NCBI GenBank assembly: GCA_030374805.1
Contig: JARGSG010000091.1
Span: 124,001-188,000 of the forward strand
DNA: 64,000 bases
Direction: 5' to 3'
Source: Gracilaria gracilis
Taxonomy: Eukaryota > Rhodophyta > Florideophyceae > Gracilariales > Gracilariaceae
Shown here: positions 63,684 to 64,000 of the stretch, in pieces
How the letters are laid out: each line of letters begins with the position of its first letter
Numbering within the stretch: the first letter of the stretch is position 1
Notes under the pieces: model-generated
What the model was told of the DNA's origin: nothing
Databases searched by the model: none
What the model saw: the letters and a program-made list of their open reading frames with translations, nothing else
Made by a program: the position numbers and the translations under genes

Positions 63684-64000
63684 GACGTCCTTTTAGAAGT
63701 AAGAAGTGCACGTTAAAAGGACAATTGCTTAAGAATGACGTGTCGATGCAGAACAGTGAAGGTTCTGGTCATATCCTTGGGGTTCCATGCGCCCCTTTGC
63801 TGGTAATGGATGGTTTTTTCGCCGGCATAACCGCCCGAATTCTTAAAGACGATGGATGTAACACTAATGTAATATCGAAAGACTTTGTCACTCGTCATGG
63901 GAGTTCTTTGGAGTTGCGTCCAACGTTGATGGAAATAACACATTCCAAAGAGGGATCTTGTGAGCTGAGCACTGATATGGTTCATGGAACCGTGTCTATC
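63671..64000 (+). CDS. Gypsy pol, aspartic protease part, -1 frame, runs off right edge
   Basis: The frame -1 to gag is open across the gag stop (reads G-K-L-G-R-P-F-R-S-K-K from about 63674) to the window end, without ATG near its start. It contains a retropepsin-like stretch: L-L-V-M-D-G-F-F-A-G-I, then I-L-K-D-D-G-C-N-T-N-V-I-S, F-V-T-R-H-G. The family active site D-S/T-G is D-D-G here. The rest of pol (RT, RNase H, integrase) would lie to the right. It is probably translated by frameshifting at the gag stop. Confidence 0.65.

Overview
The window is nuclear DNA of a gene-compact eukaryote. The mix of content is what I would expect of a florideophyte red alga of the Chondrus type: long intronless TIR-NB-ARC-WD40 genes, a PIF/Harbinger element whose first ORF has SAP plus Myb/SANT-like domains, a Ty3/gypsy element, a non-LTR element and small secreted cysteine-rich proteins. 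That assignment is inference; no rRNA, tRNA or organelle marker was found to prove it.

Layout. (1) 1-3990: two small secreted-protein genes on the minus strand, each with a TATA box, and otherwise plain intergenic DNA. The first runs off the left edge and has an apparent frameshift. (2) 3995-4810: a decayed Xaa-Pro aminopeptidase (M24B) pseudogene. (3) 4811-59693: a head-to-tail array of eight units, all on the minus strand. Each unit carries a TIR-NB-ARC-WD40 receptor-like gene (about 3.6-4.9 kb) and, directly behind its 3' end, a degraded glutaminase (GLS-type) pseudogene, then 1.3-2.7 kb of shared noncoding DNA. Five receptor genes are open throughout (units 1, 5, 6, 7, 8). Unit 2 has four +1 insertions, unit 3 one, and unit 4 a single nonsense codon between the helical region and the propeller. 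A 5'-truncated non-LTR retrotransposon with a 7-bp target-site duplication sits between genes 7 and 8. (4) 59694-62417: a PIF/Harbinger DNA transposon with convergent ORFs. (5) About 62850 to the right edge: the 5' part of a Ty3/gypsy element (gag, then protease in the -1 frame).

The most striking content is the receptor array. The WD40 part is built from nearly identical 129-bp (43-residue) blades whose number differs from gene to gene (5, 7, 9, 10, 7, 15, 7, 6 counting the last, partly diverged one). Differences between blades fall almost entirely in two small windows: the residues after Gly-His, and the two flanking the Asp in S-G-S-x-D-x-T. The design resembles the fungal HET-D/HET-E NLRs: constant signalling (TIR) and switch (NB-ARC) modules with a fast-changing propeller, homogenised by recombination and diversified at exposed positions. 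An innate-immune or self/non-self role is an inference from architecture.

Several breaks are probably not biological. From about 16.3 to 20.9 kb, differences from near-identical sister copies include about a dozen single-base insertions and no matching deletions, and three +1 insertions lie within 250 bp of gene 6. This looks like consensus error in repeats.
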